64,000 nucleotides of DNA from Trichopria drosophilae. Lineage: Eukaryota; Arthropoda; Insecta; Hymenoptera; Diapriidae. Location of the stretch: positions 139,180,001 to 139,244,000 of the forward strand of contig CM059584.1 of assembly GCA_030407085.1 (NCBI GenBank), in the 5' to 3' direction. The notes under the pieces were generated by a model. It had not been told where the DNA came from and ran no database searches. It worked only from the letters and a program-made list of their open reading frames with translations. The translations under genes were made by a program, and so were the position numbers. Shown one piece after another: positions 48,881-62,050 of this stretch. Numbering within the stretch: position 1 is the stretch's first letter; each line of letters opens with the position of its first letter.

Positions 48881-51103
48881 ATATTATGTTAGTCTGGCAC
48901 AATGGAGCCAGATTCATTACTATTATTTGATAAATCAATTATTCAATTGTTTAAAATTATGAGAGTTTATTACAGTATTATAAATAATATAATAAACAAA
49001 GAAGATTTAACATACTAATAGTGCGTTGTAGTAAACCGAGATAAAGTATTATTTCTTCACTGCAAACTATCAAAGACATGGTATCGACCATTTTTCAAAC
49101 TTTCACCCGTGAACAGCGCTTATACATAAAATATTTTTAAATTAAATTCGGTCATCTGGTTTAGAATGTTTGTACATTCAATAATGCATTATTCCCACTC
49201 GTCACTTTCGCTCTAGGGTGTAAAATCCATCATCGTGCCAGTCATAAAAATACAAATTATAATTCTACATTATCGAGTTAGTTAATTTTCCTGTTTTATT
49301 ATATAATGGAGAAGTGCATTATCTGCCAATTATGAATTTATATAATTCAAACATTTAACGATTTAAGGGTAAAATTATATTCCAACCCGCAGACGTCTAT
49401 CTACCATTTTAGTTTTCCGGTGCAACACGAAAAAATTGATATTCTTATAAAAACTCCATTAATTTGGTATTTTTTTTAGTTTATTATAATTGAATATTTT
49501 GTTTAGCAAAGAACGGCCATTTTATGATGGAACCAATAAGTATTATTAAGCTTTTTATTTGTTAATTCTTCATCTTTATCGATCCTACCCAGAATAACCA
49601 CAATTACTTCATTATTTCAGAAGTAAAATATGAAATTCAAAAGGTTTTTAAGGAAAAAAATTAGACAAAGTTTTTAATTTAATATTGTTATTTTTATTTT
49701 TCCACCCGTTTCACTTTTGAAGCCAGAAACCTGTCTACGAAATGCAAGATTGTTTTGCAAATTAAATTAATATACTCTTGAAACGGTTAGACTTTTTACG
49801 ATTATTTTGGATTATGTTTTTTATTTAAAAGGAAATTGAGGACATCGTATCATATTTACTTGCACAGCACAACGCGAGCATAAATCACTATTTACTTTAT
49901 ATGTCACCATTTCTAAAATATTTTTCGCGATTTCCCTGCAATTAGAATTTCAGTGTCTGAAAGGTTTCAGGATAAGAATGGAATATAATGTTGAACTTGC
50001 CGAAAACAGTTTCAGAAATTAAATGTTTACGCATGATAAATTAAAAAATTAATCTACATTTCTAAATATTTATAATAATAAACGTAAGATTTGTCACAAA
50101 TCATTTTGCTCGGTACAAGTACAATTATATCCTATTAAAATAACGAAAGTTATAGAAAACGTGACTTCATTCGAATCAGACGTCACAAATGACGAAGAAT
50201 ATTATTAAACATTTGCACGGAAGCTAAAAATATATGTAGATTCGAGATATGACATCCATAATTCACGACTGTAATTTTGCGACGTTAATAGAAATAGATT
50301 GAGTATAATACAAATAGATTACAAAATGCTTTATCGATTGTATCTTTCCATTTTATTTTTACTCGTATGACGAAATACAGAAAATATTAAGAATTTTATA
50401 TTTGTAACGGTAAAGAAACAAATAAAAAAATAGATGTATCTCACCCCTAAATTATTATCTCTTAATGGTACTAAAATCTTCATCAATAAGAAATAACTAA
50501 TATGCAATTTATCTTGCAGATTATGAACATGAAAATAACATCAAATCTTGACGTCAAAGGATTAAATTCATGTTGCTCAATCCTTTAGATGGATTACACA
50601 CGGAATTCGACGGACAGCGGCAAACCCCGCGCTTTTTCATCAGGACCGCCAAAATATAACCGCTGTCATTTTCGAAACGAGATTTAATAAAGAAATTTTT
50701 TTGAAGCCGCTTGCGAATTGTATCGCGAAGAACACAGCCCCCTTAACTCTGTAACCCATATTTCACCGGAGCACTTATCCCGGCCATTCTTTCTTGACAA
50801 AGCCACTCGTATCGTGCGCGCAAAAATACTCGGTGGGATGCTGGGCAGCACGGCCGTACACGCGAAATGAGAATCGCCCTTAGGTCATAGTGCCGGTATG
50901 TTGTAACTGTGCTAGTTTGTAACTGTATAGGTCGAAACGTATCGCGAAACTTCTCCAGCAACCGGAAGTGCAGCTACCCGGTGCCCCGCTGAATGGGATG
51001 CCAGGATGCGGCATCCGCCCTTTCATATTTCGTAATTTCGAGTTCTCTTTCTACATTTGCCTACGTGCCTTTTGATGTTTAATTAACTTCTATTGAAAGG
51101 TTA

Positions 51104-51710
51104 GATTTTCACGTAAGGAAGGCTTCCCGATTGTTAGATTGTTTAAAATAACAATTTTTAAAACGTTTAAAAAATATAATACTCTACAAAACCGTTTCAA
51201 CTTATTTTATTATATACTTAAACATACATATACTTGCCACGTACTAGAAAGTTTAGTTATACTACATGTAGTACTCAAGAAGAAGTGTCATTGATACACC
51301 GACGGGCGGTGGACATTCGAAACCGGCCAGAACGTACGTTGTCCACCTACTTCCATTATGAAACAACTATCATACGTTCCCATTTAATCTATATTTTTGT
51401 TTATTACGATTTTCACGTAGGGAAGCCTCCCCGATTGTTAGATTCTTTAAAATGATAATTTTTAAAACTTTAAAAAATATAATACTGTACAAAATCGTTT
51501 GAACTTATTTTATTATATACTTAACAGACATATACTTGCCACGTACTAGAAAGTTTAGGTGTACTACAGGTAGTACTCTCGTATGACGCGTCATTGATAC
51601 GCCGATGCGTGGTGGACATTCGAAACCTGCCAGAACATACGTTGTCCACCTACTTCCATTATGAAACAACTGCCATACATTCCCATTTAATCTATATTTT
51701 ATTTATTTAG
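51104..51710. repeat. Tandem duplication, two 304-bp copies
   Basis: Copy 1 is 51104-51407 and copy 2 is 51408-51710. Both begin GATTTTCACGTA-GGAAG and share ACTTGCCACGTACTAGAAAG, TGGACATTCGAAACC and GTTGTCCACCTACTTCC in order. They differ by scattered substitutions and small indels. No intact shared reading frame exists, so the unit is noncoding. Confidence 0.85.
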
Positions 51711-54700
51711 TTTCGTATTCAATTTCATCTAAATAAATTCATAGAGAACAATTTACATTAAAAATTCTTATTTTTAATGTGATCTTGTTCGCTGAGTAAA
51801 TCGTCAATTACGAACCTCTCCTGAAGTTAGTAACAAACGTTAGGATAAAATAATGAAATTCACTTTGGGTTCTATTGAATAGCTCACAGTATGACTGTAA
51901 CAAAGTAACCAAAAAGCAGATTATTAATAACCCGGCCGTGTTATGCTGGGAAATACAAGACCTTACTACCTCGTAAGCGGCTTGCAAGAACGCGATGGGA
52001 CTTTCACGCCATTTCATTACACGAGTGCGCATTAAAGCCGCGAATAACGCATGAGATTAGCAGAGCAAACGTCGACCCATGCTGCCACAATGGGTTCGTT
52101 AGCGGGCATCGGCTAACCGCATCAGGCAGGAAGCGCTAAATGCGGAACGAACAACATCCATTGAAGTTGCTCCTGGTCGACGCTAAAAGCTTCGTTGTAG
52201 AGCTTGCGAAAGCACACTACGTGTCATGGCAAAAGGTAGACGATTCGACCGAAACTTAGGCCGGCGTCTTCGATGCATCCGGGTACGTACTAGTGGAAGA
52301 TTCGTCAGAGGCCCAACTTCCGGTGGTGCGGTTGCTGCGGCAAAACCGCGGCTCTTGGAAGTCGCTTAATTCGGACGCGGGACCAAGTTTCGCCGAGAGA
52401 ACACTAAGAACACTAAGAATTATCAAGCTACGAGATCTGCCTCCCAGGGTCTCATCCCACCATCCATTCATTTGAATTTAATGAAGTGACTCGAATCCTT
52501 GTGCTGCACCTGGCGAAATTGTCTCCAATTATCCAAATCTTGAAATGAGACTGGTAGGAGTGTCATCGGCTGAGTCATAGCGGTCGAAAACTTTGGATTG
52601 AAAATGCAAATATAGCTACTAGTCAGTGTCAGGCGGTGGTTTTCGACAATTAAACATACTCAATATTGAGATAATTAAACGTAAGAAGAGGTAATACGGT
52701 TTTAGACTTCGTTAACAAGTTAAAACAATGTTTTTAAATAGAACATTTTTTATTATTCAATAAAAAATACCGTTTAAGGTAGTTTATTTGATTAAAGTAA
52801 TTATATTTTTTATTACCACCAGTTCTATCACTAATATCGTCGGATAGAACACCTAGCAATTCTTATTAAAAATGAGTACATTGAGAATTCTGTGTCTCGG
52901 AAGACATATGTAAACTTTTGGATGTAGCTTAGATTCAGCAGAATTTTTAGCGCAATACAAGAGTTGCTTATATTTAATAATTCTGTTAATTCTTCGGGAA
53001 TATATAATGCACTAATTTTTTGTTTTCTAATGCATGCATGATACAAATGATGTGCACCAAAAATTAACTAAAATTAATTAAAAGGAAACATTATATTACC
53101 ATAGTTTGACATTTATATTTTTAAATAAATAATACAATACAATTTACCTTTGGGTGAAGTAACCGATGCAAAACGACTACATATGATTAAATCCAAAATA
53201 CTCTCTCTTACCTGGAACAAAAAGAAGACAAATCCATAAGTACACTTCATAATGGTATTCACTCGTTTAAAGTTAGGTGATAAAAATGCGCGAACTTTAT
53301 GTCATCATTTTTTCGAGTGTTAATGTGAATATTCAAGGGAACTGTCAACATGACGAATAAGTAGGCAGCTGAGGGATGCAAAGTCTAGACCACTTTCGTA
53401 GCTCTCGAATTATGAGATGCACTGTTGCATTTTTAGTAAATAATTACGAAAATTTTCTGCCAAAATTTTAATAGATCGGAAATATTATATTTTTTGCATA
53501 ATTAAAATTATTATATAATTGTCAATTAAATTTATGTGCTACTATTGTCGTTTATCATTATACTATCGGAAAATCTATTGTCTATCTTTCATCAACAAGA
53601 TAAAAAGAAAATTTAGTGCTTTTTAAAATAATTTTTTAAATTGACAGTCAAAGAATTTTTTAGTAAATAAAGGAAATTATAACTTGGTCGAAGTCTTTAA
53701 TTTCACGTACGAATGCCAAATGTTTTGAAAAAAAGGCAAAATTTATTTAAAAAATGCTTGTCTTACATTTGTCTAATAAATAACAAATTAAATAGATGAA
53801 TTTAACGATTCCAGAGGTTTATTTTGTATGTAAATCAACGTCATAAAACATTCCTTTCGTAATATTCAAATGAAGACACAAAGCCCACCTCGATTTCATA
53901 AATCCTACGTTGGTTATTCATTTAATCATTACGTTACCCAAAACAATTTCAAGTTACTCGGAAATGCAAAAATGTTGTTGCGTCCGCGGTTTCCCTTCGT
54001 TAATATTTCGAATTTTTTAACACCTCGGCACCAGAAATCGGACGCGAAATGCGGCGCTTCATTTCATTTTTGATCCCGAAATAGGGAAAAAAAACAGCTA
54101 AAAAAGAAGTTCGCGAACGCGTCGGTACGTGCCTGTGAATACCGAATGCATAGGAGAAAATGCGGAAAGGGAACGGCCATTTCCGTGTGCGAGTGCTAAA
54201 TGTCGTAAATTACGCGAAGTTGACTCGACGCTTTTACGATATTACAGTAATTAAAATCTGTGTTATCTAGTTATTCACAGCTTTCGTTGGACTGGTTTAC
54301 ATGCCGCCCTATTATCGCTATGGCTATTGTACTTATTTCTTTGGCAAAACTATTACGTCACTCTAGTATTGGCTCACTAGTAACGAAACTGCCTGTATAG
54401 AATGGAGAAATCTATAATACATTTATTACCAAAAATATGGTGTTCAATTTTATTATTTATATTATTTTCAAGTAAAAAATTGGATGAGATTTTAAAGAAC
54501 ATACCTAAGTTCTAAATATATCATCCACCTTGGATAAAAACTGATTAACTCAGCAATTTTTGGAGTTTGAAAAATTTTATTTATTAAAAAAAAGCCCTGT
54601 TCAGGAAGCGAACTCGTACAGTCTGACACGTAAAATAGAAGTTATGTATCAGTAGAAACAGCCGAAGAATCAATGAAAGAACATATGTCAATAATATGGT

Positions 54701-55029
54701 AAAAATTATTATAACTCTTACATTCTCAGTTTTATTTAGATGAGTTGCATTTTTTATATTTTAATCGGCCATAATTAATTTGAATTTTGAAAATTTAAAG
54801 CCAGGTACGCAATGGGCATCTTCAAATCCTTGACACGACCTAAGTAGTTATTTCCTGAATATGTGTGGAATATTCCAGTGGAATTTTGGAAATATTTTCT
54901 AGGAATATTGCATTCATATTCCAGAATCAATCAAACGTCGCACGTTCGGAATATTTTCCACTCTGTGAGAGACATTTTTTTGTACTGTTTTGCACTGACT
55001 TGAGCAGATGAAGTATTTCACGCACTAAA
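51711..55029. other. No gene seen; CpG-rich patch 52.0-52.5 kb
   Basis: The patch has complementary frames of 60-71 codons on both strands and an AACACTAAG direct repeat. It lacks splice-site-bounded coding signal. The rest is AT-rich. Confidence 0.4.
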
Positions 55030-55400
55030 AACTGTGGGCTAAAATAGTTGTTTTTGTATCAAGAGCGTAAAATGGAGTTTTACGCCTCGACAATAGAACC
55101 CGAAAGACGGCAAAGCCGGCTCGAGGTTCACGAGGGCGAAAATTCTACGCCTGAGATTCAAACATTGTTTTTTGATGTAGTAGGCGTAAAGTATTTTACG
55201 CCTCGATTCGCGGGCCTAAAATGCCAATTTCACGCTTCCGTGTGCGCAAAATTTATGTTATGCCCTAAGAGGCATGAAATAGGCGTTTACGCCCGCAAAT
55301 GAGTCCACTGCGTCCAAAATGTATTTTTTTAGTTCGGTACAGTGCGCAAGTTAGGCGCTTCGCGCACTAAAAACAGTGTACAATTTACGCACTAATAAAA
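55030..55400. repeat. Palindrome cluster, stem GGCGTAAA/TTTTACGCC
   Basis: GCGTAAAATGGAGTTTTACGC (about 55065), GGCGTAAAGTATTTTACGCC (about 55183) and GGCGTTTACGCC-like pieces near 55283 recur with ACGAGGGCGAAAATTCTACG between them. That middle matches CGAGGGTGAATTTGACGCC at 3.3 kb. The 84-residue frame across this block is not protein-like. Confidence 0.6.
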
Positions 55401-56436
55401 TCGCACTTTAGACACTAGTCACGCAATCTACAATACTAGTTTGAACTTTTTTATTTTATCTTTCTCTACATTTCCAATTAACTGGACTCGTCTTTTACAA
55501 GTAAAGCGAAACCGTTTGAATAAACTTTCCAGCTTAAGAAATACTTATTGATCCAACGTGATTAGAAAAATAGGAACGTTGATCTCGTATCGTAAAAATC
55601 CAATGTGTTTATTTACTCAACGGAAAAGGAAACGTTCGAATAAACAGTATACGCAGGACAATAAACATCGTCTCCACTGGGCAGGGAATCCGAATAAAAA
55701 GAAAGGATTTTCTCACGACGGTTACGATAACGAGAGACAATCCGCGCGTGTTGTTTTATTAACTCCCTACCTATCTCCCTTTTTCTTTGTTCTTTATGCC
55801 ATTGGAAAAAAGTTTCGTTCTTTGAGTTTTAGTGCGGCTGACTTCGTAGTAAGAACATAAATTCACGAGCATTGATATCGAACAGGGAGCGTGATAAGGT
55901 GCCGATGGTACGACACAAATCTCGTTTGGAATTTTTCATTTCCTTCTAGCCGCGGGTCGATCGGCTTCGTGCAAGGATCTCGTTTCGAGTCGCATGATAG
56001 AGCGCAAACTCCATAATCCTGAGTTATGATCGCCAATGCGTCGTACGTGCACTTACGTCTTCAAAAAAGGCACTTTTTATTTTATTGTCATCCAAAAAGT
56101 GTCAATCCAACGGTACCTTATTATTTATCATCCCAAACTGATGATATTCTGATGGGTATCAGAATTCAACATTTTCGACCCGCATGCATTACGTAATAAA
56201 TATTGTAAATTGGATATGGATATCCAAAATTCCCATCAATTGAATAGAATTCTACTCTTCGTGTTCGTGGGTTCTTTTTCTGATACTTGTTTTTAATCTT
56301 GTAGGTAAAGAATAATTGAACAAATTATGGAAAAGTGGGTTATCTCAGCCTAAAAATCGTCAATGGTTCATTTCCTAAAATTCAGAAATTGGTTTACGCA
56401 GCGGAGTGAAGAGTTACTCCAACCCGATAATCCGTG

Positions 56437-56525
56437 CCAGGATGTCCTGGGGAGCTTCTGGGGACGACCAAATGTCCGGTTTTGGTCCTCGGAAGCTCCA
56501 CAGGGGCTCTTGAGGACGTCCTGGG
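56437..56525. other. GC-rich hairpin of about 89 bp in AT-rich DNA
   Basis: CCAGGATGTCCT at the left pairs with AGGACGTCCTGG at the right. Inside, GGAGCTTCTGGGGACGACCAAA pairs with TTTTGGTCCTCGGAAGCTCC (two extra left bases bulged), leaving a loop of about TGTCCGG. A smaller GGAGTGAAGAGTTACTCC hairpin precedes it at 56403-56420. It could be a structured noncoding RNA, a MITE or a relic. The open frames across it on both strands reflect the palindrome. Confidence 0.5.
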
Positions 56526-56650
56526 CCGAGATTGTGCTGCTCGGGAACAAGTAACAGTACCCAAGTGATAAACGTCCAAATTTCTAACACTTTTTTTTTT
56601 AAATTGCGGTATCTTTGAGAATAGTGAATCGAATTAGATGATTTTCAGTA

Positions 56651-56741
56651 CAGTAGTCCTTCTCTTATTCTAATTTGTCCAGTCAGGCAAGATCGAAAAG
56701 ACATTAGAATAAGGGAAATTAGAATAAGGGAAGGACTACTG
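56651..56741. mobile_element. 91-bp TA-flanked MITE
   Basis: It begins CAGTAGTCCTTCTCTTATT and ends with the inverse AATAAGGGAAGGACTACTG, flanked by TA on both sides. This is the pattern of Tc1/mariner/pogo-type non-autonomous elements. A second internal TTAGAATAAGGGAA copy near the right end makes the hairpin asymmetric. Confidence 0.7.
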
Positions 56742-57869
56742 TAATGGGGAATGGATCTAGGAGAACTGAGTGGCTGGTCGATAATTTAAATTTATACCAT
56801 TAATTGTTGTTTGTTATAGGGCAATAATGCTACTAATTTTTATCTTTATCTATACCTTAATCTTTTGGGTCATACCACACATATTTCACATACAGTCACA
56901 TCATGTACAGAAACAAAGCTCTACGTCAAAAAGGAGCATTGCAAATTGCAAATTGAAGTTTCTAGCCTAGTTTAGAGAGAGAACTGGTTGAACTGGTTGA
57001 GCGCAGAACATTTTTGAAAAATGTTCATTGGAACAAAGTTTTTAAAAAATTCCTCTCCTTTAAAAGTTTACAAAGTATTTTTCGTTAGTAAAGATTTAAG
57101 TAACAATGTCCTCAATACAGAAATAAAAATCATTTGCATAGTAAAGACTTCGAACGATATCGACTACTACAAGAATTTAAGTTTAGGATTTCAACCCCGT
57201 GTAAAGTAGACTTTTCAAGTTAGAATATAGTCCACTGGGGGTTAATGCGTCGACGTTATGCTAATTGAATGCAAGCAGAATGTCAATAAGTTTGGGTCAT
57301 GGGCCTGTTGCTCTTGGTAGCTAGAATCCCACCGGCTTATCACAGCAAGTTCGTCCGCCCATTTCCAGCCACCACATTGGATTTAACTCAACAATGAATA
57401 ATTTGGGATGTACCTGGAATATCAATCGAATATCCTGACTCTCCTCAATTACAGAACGACTTTGTCATTGGTTACATTGTCTTGGCAGTATTTTCAACGT
57501 TTGGAATTCAAGATAAGACATTTAAGCATCTTGAAGACATCTAAATATATTAAAAATAATAAATTGATATGTCTTCTTTGCAGATGGTATGAGTAATTTC
57601 AGTTCTATTTCTAAATAGTATATCGTTTCTAAATCTACATTAGCTAAAGGTAATTAATCAGAAATTAAGAGTCATTCAGTAATTTTTGTACTAGAGAACA
57701 GTAAAAAAGTACTAATTTATTAATAAAAATTATATAAATTATTTAAAATTTATAAATAAAAATAGTAACCAACTTTTCGTTTTTTAATTAGTAGTTTTTT
57801 ACTAATTCAGATTTAGAGAGCGGGATTATATTTATGGTACTTACGTCGCTTAATAGAAAGAGATTATTT

Positions 57870-57889
57870 TTGTTGTTGTTGTTGTTGTT
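57870..57889. repeat. (TTG)n microsatellite
   Basis: Six consecutive TTG/TGT triplets in AT-rich noncoding DNA. Confidence 0.85.
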
Positions 57890-58333
57890 TTTGGGTTTAT
57901 AGTGAAGTTACTGATTTAATTTTTTGATATAATTTTGTACTTGTCTAGCTGATTTTTCTACATTCAACGCTAACCAAGCATCAAAGTAATATTTACGAAA
58001 TGATTCACAAACAATATCACCTACTTAAAAACAGATATATATTCAAATAATATAAACATATAGTAAGAAAATAATTTTTTTAATGATTAAATAATTTAAA
58101 AAAACTAAATAAATAAATTAAGCATTTCAAAAACTTTTTTAAATAAAAAAATAATTAAAACTATCTATTTAAAAAATTTTGAAATAATATTTCCACAAAT
58201 TTTGTCTGCAATAATTATATCTAGCGAATAAATAATAAAGAAGTCACTTTTTTACATTCTTTGGTGAATGCATATTGGGTACATTTTCATTTCTTCTCTT
58301 AATAGTTACAACAGGTTAATATTTTCAAAATTT

Positions 58334-58465
58334 ACGTGAAAATTTGAAGAGACTGATATTCATTTCCAATTTTATATAAGCTCTTGAATTTGATCTCTCA
58401 CGTGAAAATTTGAAGAGACCGATATTCATTTCCTATTTTATACAAGCTCTTGCATTTGATAATTA
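58334..58465. repeat. Tandem duplication, two 66-bp copies
   Basis: ACGTGAAAATTTGAAGAGAC occurs at 58334 and 58400, followed in both by GATATTCATTTCC and AAGCTCTTG. The copies are over 90 percent alike by eye, so this is a fairly recent local duplication. Confidence 0.8.
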
Positions 58466-61400
58466 TGAAAAAACAATAATATCAATTCGTTTCTTCTTAA
58501 CATTTATTATTTAATTTAATCTCAAAATAAGGGTTTGCTCGCGGTTTTCAGTTTGGTTTTAATTTCAAAATTTTGATCGATAACAGTGATTCTACAAACT
58601 AAAGATCGAGGTTTGTTTATTTAAAAGGTCTTGTATTTATTAAAGAATTAGGCACTATGAAGAAGAAAAAAGTTAAAAAAAAATATTTTCCATGTTGACA
58701 GTAGTAGAAAATTAGAGGTTAAAGTGTAAAAAACTGCTTTTTACACCACTTTAATCACAATAAATCCAAAATCAACGAGATGCAACATTTCTCAAAGGAT
58801 TTCGAATCATTTATCAAATTTTATAGATTCAAAATGGAGGTGCCAATATAGCGTCGACATTGTTTAAAGTTAATTCGTTTGAAATTTTTTTTTTAAAAGG
58901 ATTTCGGAATCGCTGATTTAAAATTTAAACTTAACTATGATATTATAAAATTTTTAGAATTTGTGCAGATAGTATCATATACAACTATATTTATCATAGC
59001 CAGCAACCTAAAAAAATATTGTAGCTTGAACTTTCAATACAAAAGACAAGAATTGCGAAATCAACAAACCTCGATTTTTGTTGTAACCCAGTGTAATAAT
59101 CGAACATTTTTACAGTTTTGAATGGGATAACTGGTAGTTCCAATTCAAATTACATGTTTTCTATAATCTAGTTCGGAATTATGAATTTTGCAGATGTTAT
59201 TGATAAAGAGTTTGCAGGTGTCATCGGTAATTTTCGTGGTTGATTTAAATTCATATTGTACATCTTATGTAAAACCTGTAAGACATATTTGAAATGCCTC
59301 ATTCAGAATATATTATTTATTATGTGTCTACTTTTACCCATGATATATAGTAGAATTATGAACATTAGAAATTTAAAGAACATTAATTAATCACATTCTC
59401 TCTTAATTTATTCATTTTATTCTACGTATTTTATGTGTAATGATTATTATTTTATACGAATAAGTAAAATAATAAAAAAAGGAATAATATTTCGAGCAAC
59501 CGAAATAGACCTTTTTCAGAGTACAGTTAAAATATGAAGTAATTTTTAAATATTCTTCATTGTAGCCATAAAAAGTAACATTAATTTTTCTCTTTGTTTT
59601 TAAATTGTGTTCTCTTCAGATTTATTGCGATGATAATAAAGTGGATAAAGGTGGAAAATAGTTCTTTTAATTCACATCCCCCTTTAATTGAAAGATAATA
59701 ATAATAGGAATAATTATACAATGTATTCGATAAAGAATAAATCATCATATTAATAGTATGCATTAAACTTTGAAGAATACACATATAAACTGACCATTCA
59801 AATGTTTTAAAAAGTGAAAAGTTGAAAAGAGTTATAAAAAACAAAGAAAATTATAATACAAGTTTGAAATGTTGACCTAAAAAATATCTTTATTTGCTAA
59901 CCGTTTATTAATAATAGCATAAATATCTTAATACTTAAAAAATATGATTATGAATAATCCGCTGCGTCGTAAGATTTATATTTTTCCTCTCTTCAACCAA
60001 GTGAAAAATGCCTGAAATTCTGTTTCACATTTCTTTTAGTATTTTTTATATCAGGTAGTGATCTATAAATTCCTTAAAGAAGAATTTCTATTAGAGTAAT
60101 CTGAATTTTATGAGAATAAGTATGAGAGTTTACTTTTATGTGAGCAATAACGTGAACTATTCCTAAAATTAACGCAAGAATTCCTACTTATTTTCTCTGA
60201 GTTATTTTATGCTTGGACATACGTTCCATGTATCGAAAGAATTCGTGGCCTGGTACTAGATTGTTAGTATCACATCACTAATTATTTTGCTGATGGTAAA
60301 ATATGTAATATTACAAATAGTTTTAATCGTGATTGTCTGTTCGATTATCAAACTGTTGATTTTTATCACGATTAGTATTAGTTTTTATTAAGGCAGTATT
60401 AAAAACCACATATTCACTATTCATATTTGATAATGTTTAACATGCACGAATTAAAATTTCCGAAATAAAATGTAACGATATTTTCGATAATTAAGATGGA
60501 AAAATACTTTCCTATGAAGTATTTAACTAATTCTAATTTATAAAAATATATATTTATGTTTCGATTCTTCCTATTGATCTATTTGAAAATTAAAAAGGAA
60601 ATTAGGATCAAGTTAATCAAGAATTAAGTAATGTATTAACATAACCATATGTGTTGAAAACTTTTTATCTCAACATGTCAGCCGATTTTTATGTTCAACT
60701 ATAAAATTACATGGTTTTCAATTCTTTTCAGAATACCATGGAAATAAAACACAACTTCGATTCATTTCATTTTGTTGACAGCTACTCCTGAGAGTAGAAA
60801 TTCACGTCGAGAATTTATTTACGAGAACGTTCGAAATTCTGTTGAGTGTTTCTCCAACTTTATATTTTTTTATATAACTTTATTCCGTATTCTTGTTACA
60901 TTGTACACACATATAATCCCAATATTTATGATTTGCTTGAAAGGAAATTCGTCTATAAACTTTTGGAAAAATCTTAAAATTTATCAAGGTTATAACAAAC
61001 CTGTACAAATAAATAACATTTAAAAAAATCTGTCAGTTTTACTAGTTTTTTTCTTAATTTTCTGACAAGTCAATACTTACAAAATTACATCAAGATTCTT
61101 CAATCAATTTAAAATTACAGGAATATAGGGTATTCGAGTTTTTATGAGGGTCCAGAAATTGATTTTTACATCAAACAAAACGTATATGGCAATATTATAT
61201 TTTAAAAATGATATGTATTATATCATACAAAATTCGTAAATATTTATATATTAAAACTATAATATCCACGTTAAAAAAATTAAGATATTTCTAGAAATAC
61301 CAGCACATAATTTCGTCTAATCTCATCTTAACGCATGAGTACTTCTTAATCTATTTAACAATCAAATAATGTAATAGAGTAGTTGAATTTCGAATGCAAT

Positions 61401-61739
61401 ACGTCGAGAATTTGTTCTCCTCACACCAGGTGAACTAACATTAGGTTTCCATATTCCCTGCATGAATGGTTTTGATTGAAGCTCAATAATCGTCGATTCA
61501 TTGACGGCTTTCGGCATTACAATGCTGCAGTGCCACAATGCGCATGTAATCATGCTGCACCATAAACTCTGTATAACGTACTCGTGTTTGAAATATCAAC
61601 TAATAGTAACCATCGAAACAAATATATCGACATAATCGGCAAATATTATGGAACTCTACGTGTTAGGCAGTTATTGGTACACATTCTATGTTGTTGAATA
61701 TACTAAATTTTGAAAATTTCAAATCTATAAAATGAAATT

Positions 61740-62050
61740 ATTTCCCGATGAATTCAACAATACTAATAGCATCATCTGATATTGCTGTCATCATCGTTAT
61801 ATTACATTGTTATCCAATGTGACGATCATCATCATACGGCGTGATACGACAATATCATTGGACATCATCCTTGCAAAAAAGCAGTTGACATCATCATTAC
61901 ATGGTCCGAAATCATCATCCGTCAACATCATAAACATAATCTGATATCATCACGTTACATTATCACCATATATACCATTTGGTCCGCCAATGTCACTCCA
62001 TAGAATTCCAGAACATCCTGATAATGACTGATCATCATAGTTCGTCCAAT
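61740..62050. repeat. CATCATCAT-rich degenerate simple repeat
   Basis: ATCATCAT/CATCATC triplet clusters recur every 15-35 bp, mixed with ACATTAT and GATATCATC. No period is strict, so it looks like a decayed trinucleotide expansion. No reading frame is maintained. Confidence 0.55.

Larger units (their letters stand above)
46828..51103. other. No gene seen outside listed repeats and blocks
   Basis: AT-rich DNA, with a CpG-richer block at 50560-51000 (frame 50743-50961 minus, not protein-like). Confidence 0.4.
56742..61739. other. No gene seen; strongly AT-rich
   Basis: Apart from the 66-bp duplication and the TTG microsatellite, this is AT-rich DNA with short chance frames only. Confidence 0.45.

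Noticed and set aside
50545..50566. Single piggyBac-like end (CAAAGGATTAA)
   Set aside because: No partner end found within reach; AT-rich chance match is likely.
55048..55302. 84-codon plus-strand frame
   Set aside because: Coincides with the GGCGTAAA/TTTTACGCC palindrome cluster.
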